The notes: a model not told the origin generated them from the letters alone. Numbered from the stretch's first letter, positions 35,647-44,241 are shown. The stretch is DNA of 64,000 nucleotides from RPRB01 sp035519675 (GCA_035519675.1 DATIWB010000109.1:175336-239335), one strand, 5' to 3'. A program made the numbers and translations.

Positions 35647-37446
35647 CTAGACCACGAAGAGCGGCTCGTCGTCGGGCGTGAGCGGCAGCCGCGCGTTGAT
35701 CTCCGCGCGGGCATCGCGCAGCGCCTCGAGGTGGGCACGCACTGCGGGGTAGCGCTCGAGGACCCCGGAGAGCTCGGAGACCGGCAGCCTCAGCAGTGAG
35801 GTCCGGCGCAGGGTCCGCACCGTGGCGTTGGGCGGCACGCCGTCGAGGAGGGACATCTCGCCGAACACGTCCCCCGCTCCGAGCGTGCCGGCCACGCCAC
35901 CATCGCGGAGCACCTCGACCTCGCCGGCGAGGATGACGTAGAGCCCGTCGCCCTGTCCGCCCTGGGTGATGACCACCTCGCCGGCCAGCGCATCGCGTGC
36001 CCGGAACCGGGTGGCCAGCTCTCGCCGCTCCCCCCGCTCCAGCGGCCGGAACAGCGCCGAGGTGGAGAGGAGGTTGCTCAGCAGGCGCTGCCGGCAGAAG
36101 GTCTTGAGCGCCGAGGCGACCCCGGGGTGGCGGCCGGCGAGCTCCATCAGCAGCTGCCCGGAGATCTCCAGCAGCTGCGTGTCCTCGCTGAGGGCGTAGA
36201 CCGAGGCGGTGCGCGGGCCTCCGGCGAGGAGCGCCACCTCCCCGAAGAACTCGCCGGCCTCGAGCGCTGCGACCGGATGCGCCAGCCCGTCGTCCTCGCG
36301 CAGGACCGACACCCGGCCCTCGCAGATGACGTAGAAGCTGTCGCCCGGCTCGCCCTGCTGGATGATGCGATCGCCGGCCTCGAAGCGCCGGAGCGGACAG
36401 CGCTCCACCAGCTCGACGAAGGCCTCGTGCGAGAGGTCCGAGAAGAGCGGGGCGCGGGGGACGTCGCGGGCCGCCGGGGCGACGAAGGGGTTGCGGGCCA
36501 GCGACGGCTCCGCCGGGGCGAGCTCCGCTGCCTGCTCGAGCGCGTGAATCAGCGGCCCCGGGTCGAGTGCGAGCGGCGGGGGAGCGGCGGGCTCGTCCTC
36601 GAGCTGGAGGTCGATGTACCCGGGATCCTCCCCCGGCTTGGGCTGCGCCGGCGGAGGCGACTCCACAGGCAGCTCGAGCCCCCCGACCCCACCGGCGTCC
36701 TCGAGGCTCAGCTCCACGAACCGTGGCACCGGAGCAGGCGCGGGCGTCGGCAGCGGTGCGGCAGGGGCGGGACCCGGAGCCGACGGGGCCGGGTTCGTGG
36801 CCGTGCCGGCAGTGGACGCAGGGAGGTCAGGGCGTGGCGCGGCCGGCGGGCCGAGCGGGACCGGCGTGTCGAGATGATGATTCGCCTCGGTGCGGAGCAC
36901 CTCCTCGAGCGTCGGCTCCTTGGGGTCCGGGTCGAGCATGTACTCGGTGACCAGAAGCTCCGTCGACTCCGGGCGCGCCCGCTGGGTGGGTGCCGGAGCG
37001 GGGCTGGGGGTGCCAGGCTCGATGATCGCCGGTGCCTCGGCGCCGATCGGCTCGAAGGGCCGCACCGGGAGCGGCTCGTCCCGCGCCGGCGCCGGCCTCC
37101 CCAGCAGCGTCCGCAGCGCCTGCCCACCGGCGGCGCGCTTGGCGTAGAGGTCGGCGAGGATTCGCTGCATCTGGGTGTGGTTCGGGTCCAGCTCGAGGAC
37201 CCGCTTGCTCGCGGCGATGGCCCGGGCGAGGAAGCCGTCCTCGGCGAACCCCCGTGCCGCGGCGAGGTAGGCATCGATGGCGCGGGCCTTCTCGCCGGCG
37301 CGCGCGTAGGCATCACCCAGCCGGAGGTGTGACTGGCGGTCCCGGGGAGCGCCGGCGCAGTAGGCCGCGTAGAGGGAAGCGGCGCGCGAGAAGTGTCCTG
37401 CGGCCAGGGCCGCACCGGCATCGGCTTTGAGCCGGGCAGGATCCAT
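35647..37446 (-). CDS. TPR protein with two cyclic-nucleotide-binding domains
   Basis: 599 residues. Residues 1-120 form TPR-type helical pairs (HFSRAASLYAAYCAGAPRD, ARAIAASKRVLELDPNH). About 120-320 is a Pro/Ala-rich linker. Two cNMP-binding domains follow (about 335-450 and 455-575). The first has FGEVALLAGGPRTAS, retaining the Arg that holds the cyclic phosphate. The second has FGEMSLLDGVPPNAT, where that Arg is absent, so only the first is likely to bind cNMP in the usual way. It probably acts as a cNMP-sensing scaffold. A class III nucleotide cyclase is encoded at 57815-59545. Confidence 0.86.
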   Translation of the reverse strand: MDPARLKADAGAALAAGHFSRAASLYAAYCAGAPRDRQSHLRLGDAYARAGEKARAIDAYLAAARGFAEDGFLARAIAASKRVLELDPNHTQMQRILADLYAKRAAGGQALRTLLGRPAPARDEPLPVRPFEPIGAEAPAIIEPGTPSPAPAPTQRARPESTELLVTEYMLDPDPKEPTLEEVLRTEANHHLDTPVPLGPPAAPRPDLPASTAGTATNPAPSAPGPAPAAPLPTPAPAPVPRFVELSLEDAGGVGGLELPVESPPPAQPKPGEDPGYIDLQLEDEPAAPPPLALDPGPLIHALEQAAELAPAEPSLARNPFVAPAARDVPRAPLFSDLSHEAFVELVERCPLRRFEAGDRIIQQGEPGDSFYVICEGRVSVLREDDGLAHPVAALEAGEFFGEVALLAGGPRTASVYALSEDTQLLEISGQLLMELAGRHPGVASALKTFCRQRLLSNLLSTSALFRPLERGERRELATRFRARDALAGEVVITQGGQGDGLYVILAGEVEVLRDGGVAGTLGAGDVFGEMSLLDGVPPNATVRTLRRTSLLRLPVSELSGVLERYPAVRAHLEALRDARAEINARLPLTPDDEPLFVV

Positions 37447-37497
37447 CGATGGAACGGGGTTTTACCTCACCCCGAGGACGCCCGGGGGAGCGGCGGA

Positions 37498-39363
37498 TCA
37501 GCGGCGGCCGCCGCGTCTCCCACCTGCACCTCCACCCCGCGGTCCCCCGGGCCGGGGTCGTCGCTCTCCGCCACCTCGCGGCAGCGCACCGAAGCGCCCG
37601 CGCCCTCCTGCGCCGCGACCGGGCCCGCCGAAGCCCGGTGCCCCACCAGACCCGCCGCGCCGGCCGCCCGCGCTCGCGCCACCGCGGGCGTCGCCGAATC
37701 CTCCGTGCTGCCGCTCGAACGGAGCGCCGCGCCCAGGACGCCCGGGACCGCCTGTTGCTCCACCGAAACCCCTGCCCCGGCCGCCCGTCCTCGGGCCACC
37801 GCGGGCGGCCTGCCGCTCGAACGGAGCGCCGTGTCCAGGTCGCCCGGGACGGCCTGGCGCTTGACCGAAGCCCCTGCCCCGGCCCCCCGCGCTCGGGCCA
37901 CCGCGGGCAGCCTGCCGCTCGAACGGAGCGCCGCGCCCAGGTCGCCCGGGACCACTTGGTGTTCCACCGTAGCCCTGGACCCCCGCGCTTGCGCCACCAC
38001 GGCCAGCACGACCGCCAGCGAATCCACGACGGCGCCCCTCGGGCGCGGCCCCGCCAGGTGCACCTCGTGCCTTGCTCCAGCCCGCGCCGCGGGCGAAGCC
38101 TCCGCCCCGGCCGCCCCCCTCGTGCTCCTGGGACGGGAGGCGGCGAGCAGGCCTTCGGTCCTCGCCTGGGCCCCGGGGTGCACCGAACCGGCCCCTCGGA
38201 GCCTTCCGGTCCCGGACGCCGCCCCGGCTCCCAGCGAACGACGCGCCTCGACCGCCCGGGCCAGCTCCGCGGTGGTGCGTCGTGCCCGGACCCCGTCCCG
38301 GCTCGGCGGGCGCTCCACCGAACGAGCGACCTCCGGGTCCGCCCCGCGCTCCACGCGGATCACCCCGGTGCTCGCGGGGCCCGGCCCCCCGCCCTCCGGA
38401 TGCGCGGTCCCGGGTCGATGACGCTGCTGCCGAGCGCTGCGGCTTCCAGGCCCGTCCGGCCGGCCTCCCGCCCCGTGTCCGCTCCCGGTGGTCGGTCCGC
38501 TCGCGGCCTCGAGGCGCTGCCGCCGTCCGCGGGGCGTCGCCGGCCGCGCCGGTCCCGGCGGAGGTGTCCTCCGTGGGCTCGTCGTCCTCACCGGCCCGAC
38601 CGTGCCGTCTCGGCGGCAGGAAGGGCGCGGGCTCGGGCACGCTGCCCCCCGAGGCCACGGCCTCCACCCGCTGCACCTCCTCCGCCGTCAGGGGGCGGAG
38701 CTCGCCGGGCTGCAGCCCCGCGACCGAGACGCCCGCCTGGGCCGGCCGGAAGAGCCGGACCACCGGGTGCCCCACCGCGGCGCAGAGCCGCTTGACCAGG
38801 TGCGGTCGCCCTTCGCCGACCTGGAGCAACAGCCAGGTGTTCCGCTCGGTGACCTCGAAGCGCTCCGCCCGGAGCGCGCGCGCCGGTCCGTCCTCGAGGC
38901 GGACGCCCTCGAGGAGCCGGGCCAGCGTCTCGTCGGTCGGAGCGCCCTTCACCTTGACCAGGTACGCCCGGGGCACCTCGAAGCTCGGGTGCAGCAGCCG
39001 GTGCGCCGCCGCGCCGTCGTTGGTCACCAGCAAGGCCCCCTCGGCGTCCCAGTCGAGCCGGCCGACCGGGAAGACCCGCTGCTCCACGCCGGCGAGCAGC
39101 CCGGCGACCGTCGGCCGCCCCTCGGGGTCGGAGAGGGTGGTCACCACCCCGGGCGGCTTGTGGAGCAGGTACCAGGACGTGTGCTCCGGAGCGGTCACCA
39201 GCCTCCCGTCGACCGTGACCAAATCCGTCGGCTCCACCTTGGTGCCCAGCTCGGTGACCCGCTGGTTGTTCACGCTCACCCGACCGGCGGTGATGAGCCC
39301 CTCGGCGTGGCGGCGCGAGGCCACGCCGGCCCGGGCGAGGAACTTCTGCAGTCGTTCGCTCAC
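37498..39363 (-). CDS. RsuA/RluB-type rRNA pseudouridine synthase with long Gly/Arg-rich tail
   Basis: 621 residues, more than twice the usual length. Residues 1-60 form an S4 domain (RLQKFLARAGVASRRHAE). Residues 60-240 form the catalytic domain, with the active Asp104 in FPVGRLDWDAEGALLV. Residues 241-621 are a low-complexity tail rich in Gly, Arg, Pro and Ala with RGG-like and GRGRGF motifs and phrases such as GAPFERQAARGG. A 102-base tandem repeat (37659-37985) encodes a 34-residue unit. The core modifies a uridine in 23S or 16S rRNA; the tail is a likely non-specific RNA-binding region. It overlaps scpB by four bases. Confidence 0.9.
   Translation of the reverse strand: MSERLQKFLARAGVASRRHAEGLITAGRVSVNNQRVTELGTKVEPTDLVTVDGRLVTAPEHTSWYLLHKPPGVVTTLSDPEGRPTVAGLLAGVEQRVFPVGRLDWDAEGALLVTNDGAAAHRLLHPSFEVPRAYLVKVKGAPTDETLARLLEGVRLEDGPARALRAERFEVTERNTWLLLQVGEGRPHLVKRLCAAVGHPVVRLFRPAQAGVSVAGLQPGELRPLTAEEVQRVEAVASGGSVPEPAPFLPPRRHGRAGEDDEPTEDTSAGTGAAGDAPRTAAAPRGRERTDHRERTRGGRPAGRAWKPQRSAAASSTRDRASGGRGAGPREHRGDPRGARGGPGGRSFGGAPAEPGRGPGTTHHRGAGPGGRGASFAGSRGGVRDRKAPRGRFGAPRGPGEDRRPARRLPSQEHEGGGRGGGFARGAGWSKARGAPGGAAPEGRRRGFAGGRAGRGGASAGVQGYGGTPSGPGRPGRGAPFERQAARGGPSAGGRGRGFGQAPGRPGRPGHGAPFERQAARGGPRTGGRGRGFGGATGGPGRPGRGAPFERQHGGFGDARGGASAGGRRGGSGGAPGFGGPGRGAGGRGRFGALPRGGGERRPRPGGPRGGGAGGRRGGRR
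37659..37985 (-). repeat. 102-bp tandem repeat inside the pseudouridine synthase tail
   Basis: The block CCGCTCGAACGGAGCGCCG recurs at 37711, 37813 and 37915, exactly 102 bases apart. The first two complete copies differ at only a few positions; the third decays after about 70 bases, and a weaker, partial copy precedes the first. Because 102 is a multiple of three the coding frame is kept, giving a 34-residue protein repeat containing GAPFERQAARGG and GRGRGF. Such long in-frame repeats change copy number easily, so the tail length probably varies between strains. Confidence 0.85.
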
Positions 39364-40316
39364 CGGTCGGTCTCCTCGGGCGCAGGACGGGGAGCGGGCG
39401 ACTCGGTGCCGAGCGACGCAGCGGTCGCCTTCGAGCGCGCCTCGGCCTCCTCCATCGCCTGCTCCAGCGCTTCCATCGCCTCCTCGGCCCCCGGAGCAGC
39501 GGCCTCCAGACCCTGCTCGAAGGTGGGGTCGGCCAGCTCCTCCACCAGACCCTCGGTGGTGGGCGGCGCTGGCGCCTCGTTGTCCACCAGGGTGCGGTGC
39601 TCCTCGGACAGCTCGTGGAACTCGCGCAGGGTCGGCAGGGCGGACAGATCCTTGAGGGCGAAGAACTCCAGGAACTCGCGCGTCGTCCCGTAGAGGATGG
39701 GCCGGCCGACCTCGTCCTTCTTCCCGAGGATCTTGATCAGCCGCCGCTCGAGGAGCGCCTTGACCACCGCCGCCGAGTCCACGCCGCGCACGTCCTCGAT
39801 CTCCGGCCGGGTCACCGGCTGGCGGTAGGCGATGATCGCCAGCGTCTCCAGCGCTGCCCGGGTGAGCCGCTGCGGCTTCACCCGGAGGAAGCGCCGGACG
39901 TGCTCGCCGCTGTCCGGGTCGGTGCGGAGCTGCCAGCCTCCGGCCACCTCGGTGAGCACGATGCCGCTGGCACCTTCGCGGTGGAGCCCGGCGAGCTCCT
40001 CCAGCGCTGAGCGGAGCCGCGGCCGCTCGACGCCGGTGGCCTCGTGCAGCTGGTCCATCGTCACCGGCTTGTCGGTGACGAAGAGCAGCGACTCGACGAT
40101 GGTCCGCACCCGCTCGGGCGAGAGCCGGCGGCTGCGCTGGACCAGCCGCTCGAACGGCTCGAACTCCACCGGCTGCTCGTCGATCTCCGCCGGCTCGACG
40201 TCCTCCAGCTCGGCGTCCGCCGGCGGCTCGGCCACCGACTGGACCTCGGCCTCGCTGAACGGCACTTCCGGGCCGGGGCGCTCTCCACCCTTGCCCGGCT
40301 TCTCAGGAGTACTCAC
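39360..40316 (-). CDS. scpB: Segregation and condensation protein ScpB
   Basis: 318 residues. The conserved core of two winged helices is present (RTIVESLLFVTDKPVTMDQL, LETLAIIAYRQPVTRPEIED and YGTTREFLEFF). ScpB dimers bind ScpA and SMC in bacterial condensin. N- and C-terminal extensions are acidic and Ala/Glu-rich, longer than in many ScpB proteins. The GTG at 40316 is chosen because GGAGG lies nine bases upstream, inside the end of scpA, giving a 14-base overlap; it overlaps the pseudouridine synthase gene downstream by four bases, the common scpA-scpB-rluB gene order. Confidence 0.95.
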   Translation of the reverse strand: MSTPEKPGKGGERPGPEVPFSEAEVQSVAEPPADAELEDVEPAEIDEQPVEFEPFERLVQRSRRLSPERVRTIVESLLFVTDKPVTMDQLHEATGVERPRLRSALEELAGLHREGASGIVLTEVAGGWQLRTDPDSGEHVRRFLRVKPQRLTRAALETLAIIAYRQPVTRPEIEDVRGVDSAAVVKALLERRLIKILGKKDEVGRPILYGTTREFLEFFALKDLSALPTLREFHELSEEHRTLVDNEAPAPPTTEGLVEELADPTFEQGLEAAAPGAEEAMEALEQAMEEAEARSKATAASLGTESPAPRPAPEETDR

Positions 40317-41145
40317 GCTCGTCGACCTCCAGGGTCCCACCCTCGAGTGCACCGGCCTCGGCCGACACCCAGATGTCCCTCGACCCCTCGTCCTGGTTCA
40401 CGCGGAGCAGCCGCAGCTTCACCATCTCGAGGAGCGCGAGGAAGGTGACCACCACCGCGCCACGGGTCCTCTGACCCTCGAAGAGCTGGAAGAAGGCGAT
40501 GCGCTCTCCGGGCCGGAGCCGGGCGGTGATGCCCTGCATCGCGGCGGAGAGGGTGAGCTGATCGCGCACCACCTCGTGCCCCACCCGCGGCTCGAGCGCC
40601 TTGAGCACCCGATCCAGCGCCTCGATCAGCCGGTAGACGCTCACCTCCGCCAGCGCCGCCGACTCGACCTGCGCCGCGGCCGCGGGGGTGATGCGCCGGG
40701 TGAAGACGTCACGGTCGAGCAACTCGTTCTCCGCCAGCTGGCGGGCGACCTCCTTGTACTTCTGGTACTCGAGCAGCCGGCGGACCAGCTCGGCCCGCGG
40801 ATCGCCCTGCTCCTCCGCGGCCTCGCCAGCCTCGGTCGGGGCCTCGGTGCGCGGGAGCAGGAGACGGCTCTTGATGTGGGTCAGCGTCGCCGCCATCACC
40901 AGGAACTCGCCGGCGACGTCCAGGTCCAGCGCCACCATCTCCGCCAGTGACTGGTTGTACTTCTCGGCGATCAGGGCGATGGGGATGTCGAAGACGTCGA
41001 GCTTGTGCTCGCGGATGAGGTGCAGCAGCAGATCGAGCGGGCCCTCGAAGGCGGGCAGCTTGACCTGGAGCCCGGGGTGCAGCGGGGCGGCGCCCACCTG
41101 AGCGACGTCCTCCGGCTCGGCCGGGGTCTGGGAATGGGTGGGCAC
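40303..41145 (-). CDS. scpA: Segregation and condensation protein ScpA
   Basis: 280 residues. The N-terminal kleisin region has FEGPLDLLLHLIREHKLDVF and EKYNQSLAEMVALDLDVAGE. The C-terminal winged helix (VVVTFLALLEMVKLRLLRVNQ) binds the SMC head. The middle is acidic. ScpA bridges the SMC dimer in chromosome condensation and segregation. The start is a GTG (MPTHSQTP). It overlaps scpB, so the two are co-translated. The gene lies 37 bases downstream of trpS on the same strand. Confidence 0.95.
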   Translation of the reverse strand: MPTHSQTPAEPEDVAQVGAAPLHPGLQVKLPAFEGPLDLLLHLIREHKLDVFDIPIALIAEKYNQSLAEMVALDLDVAGEFLVMAATLTHIKSRLLLPRTEAPTEAGEAAEEQGDPRAELVRRLLEYQKYKEVARQLAENELLDRDVFTRRITPAAAAQVESAALAEVSVYRLIEALDRVLKALEPRVGHEVVRDQLTLSAAMQGITARLRPGERIAFFQLFEGQRTRGAVVVTFLALLEMVKLRLLRVNQDEGSRDIWVSAEAGALEGGTLEVDEREYS

Positions 41146-41182
41146 CGTGCGCTCTGGCCCTACCAGTCCCGTCCGCGGAGGG

Positions 41183-42193
41183 TCAACGCTCGATCCCCAC
41201 CGCCCGCCGCACCCGGTCGATGACCGGAGCGGCGACCGCCCGGGCCCGCTCGGCCCCGGCGCGAAGGATGGCGTCCACCGACCCCGGATCCTTCTGCAGC
41301 GCCTGGTACCGCGCCCGCGGCTCGTCGAAGGTCGCGTGGTACGCGGCGAGCAAGGTCTTCTTGAACTCGCCGTAGCCCTTGCCGCCCTCCCGCCAGGCCC
41401 TGTCCACCGCTGCGAACTCGCTCTCCGGGAGCATCACCTTGAGCAGCTGGTAGAGCGGGGTGTCCACCGGCTTCGGCGCCTCGACCGGGGTGCTGTCGGT
41501 CTTGATCCCCATGATTCGCTTCTTCACCTCGCCCTCCTCGCCGAAGAGGTCGATGGTGTTGTTGTAGGACTTGGACATCTTCTGCCCGTCGGTGCCCGGA
41601 ACCACCGCGGTCGCCTCCTGCACCAGCGCCTCGGGGAGCTTGAGGATGCCGGGCTTCCCGCTCCTCGCCCCCCCCGGGTCCGCCGGGTCGTAGCCCGGCA
41701 GGTAGGTCAGGTTGAACTTGGTGGCCCAGTCGCGGGCGAATTCCAGATGCTGCACCTGATCCCTCCCCACCGGGACCAGGTCCGAGCCGTGGAGGAGGAT
41801 GTCGGCCGCCATCAGCACCGGGTAGGCGAAGAGCCCGAAGTCAGCCGAGATGCCCTTGGAGACCTTGTCCTTGTAGCTGTGGGCGCGGTCGAGGTTGGAC
41901 AGGGGGACCACCGTCCCGAGGATCCAGTACAGCTCGAGCACCTCCGGGATGTCGCTCTGCCGGAAGAGGATGGCCTTCGCCGGATTCAACCCCAGCGCGA
42001 GGAAGGCCATCGCCGTCTCGCGGGTGAGGGCCGCGGCGGCGGCCGGGTCACGCACCGTGGTCAGGGCGTGCAGGTTGGCGATGAAGTAGAGGGCCTCGCC
42101 CTGGTTCTGGAGGTCCACGAACTGGCGGAGCGCGCCGTAGTAGTTGCCGATGTGCTGCTTTCCCGAGGACTGGATGCCGGACAGGATGCGCAT
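41183..42193 (-). CDS. trpS: Tryptophanyl-tRNA synthetase
   Basis: 336 residues, class I aminoacyl-tRNA synthetase. The HIGH-type motif is GKQHIGNYYG and the KMSKS motif is present in DGQKMSKSYNN. Tryptophan-pocket features such as DLVPVGRDQVQHLE and ADILLHGSDLV are typical. It charges tRNA-Trp with tryptophan in the cytoplasm. Length is normal. It is 18 bases downstream of the recombinase gene and 37 bases upstream of scpA. The placement beside scpA/scpB is seen in other Deltaproteobacteria as far as I recall. Confidence 0.97.
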   Translation of the reverse strand: MRILSGIQSSGKQHIGNYYGALRQFVDLQNQGEALYFIANLHALTTVRDPAAAAALTRETAMAFLALGLNPAKAILFRQSDIPEVLELYWILGTVVPLSNLDRAHSYKDKVSKGISADFGLFAYPVLMAADILLHGSDLVPVGRDQVQHLEFARDWATKFNLTYLPGYDPADPGGARSGKPGILKLPEALVQEATAVVPGTDGQKMSKSYNNTIDLFGEEGEVKKRIMGIKTDSTPVEAPKPVDTPLYQLLKVMLPESEFAAVDRAWREGGKGYGEFKKTLLAAYHATFDEPRARYQALQKDPGSVDAILRAGAERARAVAAPVIDRVRRAVGIER

Positions 42194-42211
42194 GGTGCGG
42201 AGCGGCGAACC

Positions 42212-43126
42212 TTAACCGCTCCGGCTGCGCGGGTGGGCGGCGTCGTAGACCGCCCGGAGCCGCCGTCCATCGACGTGGGTGTAGATCTGGGTGGTGGCGA
42301 GGTCGGCGTGGCCGAGCATCGCCTGCACCACCCGGAGGTCCGCGCCGCGCTCGACGAGGTGGGTGGCGAACGAATGGCGGAGCTTGTGCGGGCTCAGCCG
42401 CTTCTTGATGCCGGCGGCGAGCGCGTGACGGCGGAGCAGCTTCCAGACTCCCTGGCGGGTGAGCGCCGTCCCCCGTGGGCCGACGAACAGCGCGCGCGAG
42501 GCGCGCCCGTGGAGGAGCTGGGGACGACCGGCGGCGAGCCAGGCCCGGACCTCGGCCACCGCCCGCCGCCCGAGCGGGACCAGACGCTCCTTGTCGCCCT
42601 TTCCGCGCGCGACGAGGTACCCGGCGTCGAGCTGGACCGAGTTGACCGTCAGCCCCACCAGCTCGCTCACCCGCAGCCCCGTGGCGTAGAGCACGTGCAG
42701 CATCGCCCGGTCGCGCAGCCCCCGGGCGGTGGTGTCCCTGGGCGCCTCGAGCAGCGCCTCCACCTCCTCCAGGGTGAGAAACACCGGGAGCCGCCGCGAC
42801 TGCCGCGGGGTCTCCACTTGCTCGGTGGGGTCGTCCTTGGTGTGACGGTCGGCCACCAGGAAGCGGTGGAACATGCGCATGGCCGCCAGGTGACGGGCCT
42901 GGCTCCGCGAGGAGAGCCGCCGGCCGAGCGTGGCCAGGTGCCCTCGCACGTGCTCCTGCCTGACCGCATCGGGGGCGCGCACCCCAGCGGCCCGGAGCGA
43001 CCCCAGATAGCCGATCAGGTCCCGGGCGTACGCCTCCACCGTCCTCGGAGACAGCCCGCGCTCCGCCCTCACGTAGGCGATGAAGGCGTCGAGGTAGGGC
43101 TCCAGGGGGTCCAGGGAAGCGGCCAT
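42212..43126 (-). CDS. XerC/XerD-type site-specific tyrosine recombinase
   Basis: 304 residues, the usual Xer length. The N-terminal SAM-like DNA-binding half is followed by the catalytic domain with Arg152 (YATGLRVSELV), Lys176 (GKGDKERLVPL), His247 and Arg250 (SPHKLRHSFATHL), His273 and Tyr282 (LGHADLATTQIYTHV). All six catalytic residues are present. Xer recombinases resolve chromosome dimers at dif. Housekeeping neighbours (trpS, scpA) and no adjoining mobile genes argue for XerC or XerD rather than a phage or island integrase. Which of the two cannot be stated. Confidence 0.92.
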   Translation of the reverse strand: MAASLDPLEPYLDAFIAYVRAERGLSPRTVEAYARDLIGYLGSLRAAGVRAPDAVRQEHVRGHLATLGRRLSSRSQARHLAAMRMFHRFLVADRHTKDDPTEQVETPRQSRRLPVFLTLEEVEALLEAPRDTTARGLRDRAMLHVLYATGLRVSELVGLTVNSVQLDAGYLVARGKGDKERLVPLGRRAVAEVRAWLAAGRPQLLHGRASRALFVGPRGTALTRQGVWKLLRRHALAAGIKKRLSPHKLRHSFATHLVERGADLRVVQAMLGHADLATTQIYTHVDGRRLRAVYDAAHPRSRSG

Positions 43127-43167
43127 CGGCGCCCACGGTAGCCCCGTCCCGGGAGGGGGGAACTTTT

Positions 43168-43824
43168 CTAGAGCCCGGCCACGACTCCCACCCCCTGGCG
43201 CAGCACCTCGATGCTGTCCCCCATGAGCGAGAGGACCGTGCTGGGGTGGCCCTCCAAGGGTCCGGCGTCGAGCACCTGGGCGAGCGCGTGGCCGTAGACG
43301 TCGCGCACCTCGGCCGCGTCGGTGAGGGGCTCACCCTCGACCCGGGTGGAGCGTCCCCGGCCTCCGTCGAGCAGCTCCTCGAGCGCCGTGGCGGTGGTGG
43401 TCACCAGCGGCCCGCCGAGCCCGGTCACCAGCGCCCGGGCCACGGGTGCATCCGGGATCCGGAGCCCGACCTCGCGCTTTCTGTGCAGCAGCAGCTCCGG
43501 CACGAGCCGGGTGGCCGGGAGGACGAAGGTGAACGGGCCCGGGGCGAGCTGGCGCAGGACCCGGTAGGCGAAGTTGCTGACCTGGGCATAGCGGGCGAGG
43601 TCCGAGAGGTCCGCCACCAGCAAGGCGAAGGGCTTCTTCGGATCTCGGTGCTTCAGCTGCGCCAGCCGCTCCACGGCGCGGCGCTGGTGGGCGTCGCAGC
43701 CGAGGGCGTACGTGGTGTCACTGGGGTAACCGAGCAGCTCGCCGTCCTGAAGCGCCTGCACGGCAAGCCCGACCGTCCTCGGCTGCGGATGCTGTCCGTC
43801 GACCGGAACGAGGGGCGCGGTCAC
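43168..43824 (-). CDS. Sua5/YciO/YrdC family protein
   Basis: 218 residues. The nucleotide-binding motif is LLGYPSDTTYALGC; further motifs are KKPFALLVADLSDLARYA, PGPFTFVLPAT and EVGLRIPDAPVAR. The family includes L-threonylcarbamoyladenylate synthases (t6A tRNA modification) and the less understood YciO branch. The substitution pattern (YPSDTTYALGC, LARYAQVSN) looks closer to YciO, which is reported to have weak or no t6A activity. It is therefore called only at family level. It precedes the KGG-repeat gene on the opposite side by 12 bases, same strand. Confidence 0.88.
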   Translation of the reverse strand: MTAPLVPVDGQHPQPRTVGLAVQALQDGELLGYPSDTTYALGCDAHQRRAVERLAQLKHRDPKKPFALLVADLSDLARYAQVSNFAYRVLRQLAPGPFTFVLPATRLVPELLLHRKREVGLRIPDAPVARALVTGLGGPLVTTTATALEELLDGGRGRSTRVEGEPLTDAAEVRDVYGHALAQVLDAGPLEGHPSTVLSLMGDSIEVLRQGVGVVAGL

Positions 43825-43836
43825 GCCCCTCGCATA

Positions 43837-44241
43837 TCAACCCTTCGAGGGCTCGTGTCCGGTGTTCCCGGCCGCCGCCGCTGTTGCCGCCGCGTCGCGC
43901 GCCGCCCGCTTCCCCTCTTCGATGAGCTTCTTGACCTTCTGCCCACCCTTGCGGCCGATCTCCTCGTAGAAGTTGGGGCCGCGGGTGGCCTTCACCCGGT
44001 CGCCGCCCTTCTTGCCGATCTCCTCGTAGAACTTGGCGCCGCGCTCGGCCTTCACTGTCTCGCCGCCCTTGCGGCCAATCTCCTCGTAGAACGCGCGCCC
44101 GCGCTCGGCCTTGACCGTCGCGCCGCCCTTCCTGCCGATCGTCTCGTAGAACTCCCGGCCGCGCTCGTTCCGGACCGTCTCGCCGCCCTTCCTGCCGGCC
44201 TCCGCCACGGTCATGCTTCCCTTGTTGTCCTTGTCCGTCAT
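43837..44241 (-). CDS. KGG-repeat general stress protein
   Basis: 134 residues. Five consecutive 20-residue units of the form GRKGGxTVxxERG followed by FYEEI fill residues 16-110. These are KGG repeats, known from YciG-type general stress proteins and resembling plant group 1 LEA proteins, which are unfolded and protect against drying. The C-terminal 25 residues are Lys/Ala-rich. The ATG at 44241 has AGGA six bases upstream. The upstream intergenic region (44242-44550) is rich in inverted repeats, so expression may be regulated at RNA level. Confidence 0.88.
   Translation of the reverse strand: MTDKDNKGSMTVAEAGRKGGETVRNERGREFYETIGRKGGATVKAERGRAFYEEIGRKGGETVKAERGAKFYEEIGKKGGDRVKATRGPNFYEEIGRKGGQKVKKLIEEGKRAARDAAATAAAAGNTGHEPSKG

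Noticed and set aside
37659..37985. Possible CRISPR array
   Set aside because: The regular 102-base repeats lack unique spacers and are in frame inside a protein tail; no cas genes are present.
37498..39693. Long plus-strand frames opposite the pseudouridine synthase gene
   Set aside because: They have unrecognisable Arg/Pro-rich translations; the minus-strand frame has an intact S4 and catalytic domain.
42212..43126. Tyrosine recombinase as an integrase marking a genomic island
   Set aside because: Housekeeping neighbours, normal Xer length and no tRNA, attachment repeats or phage genes nearby.
43837..44241. Regular 60-base repeat as CRISPR-like or minisatellite
   Set aside because: The periodicity reflects the KGG protein repeat and has synonymous drift; it is coding.
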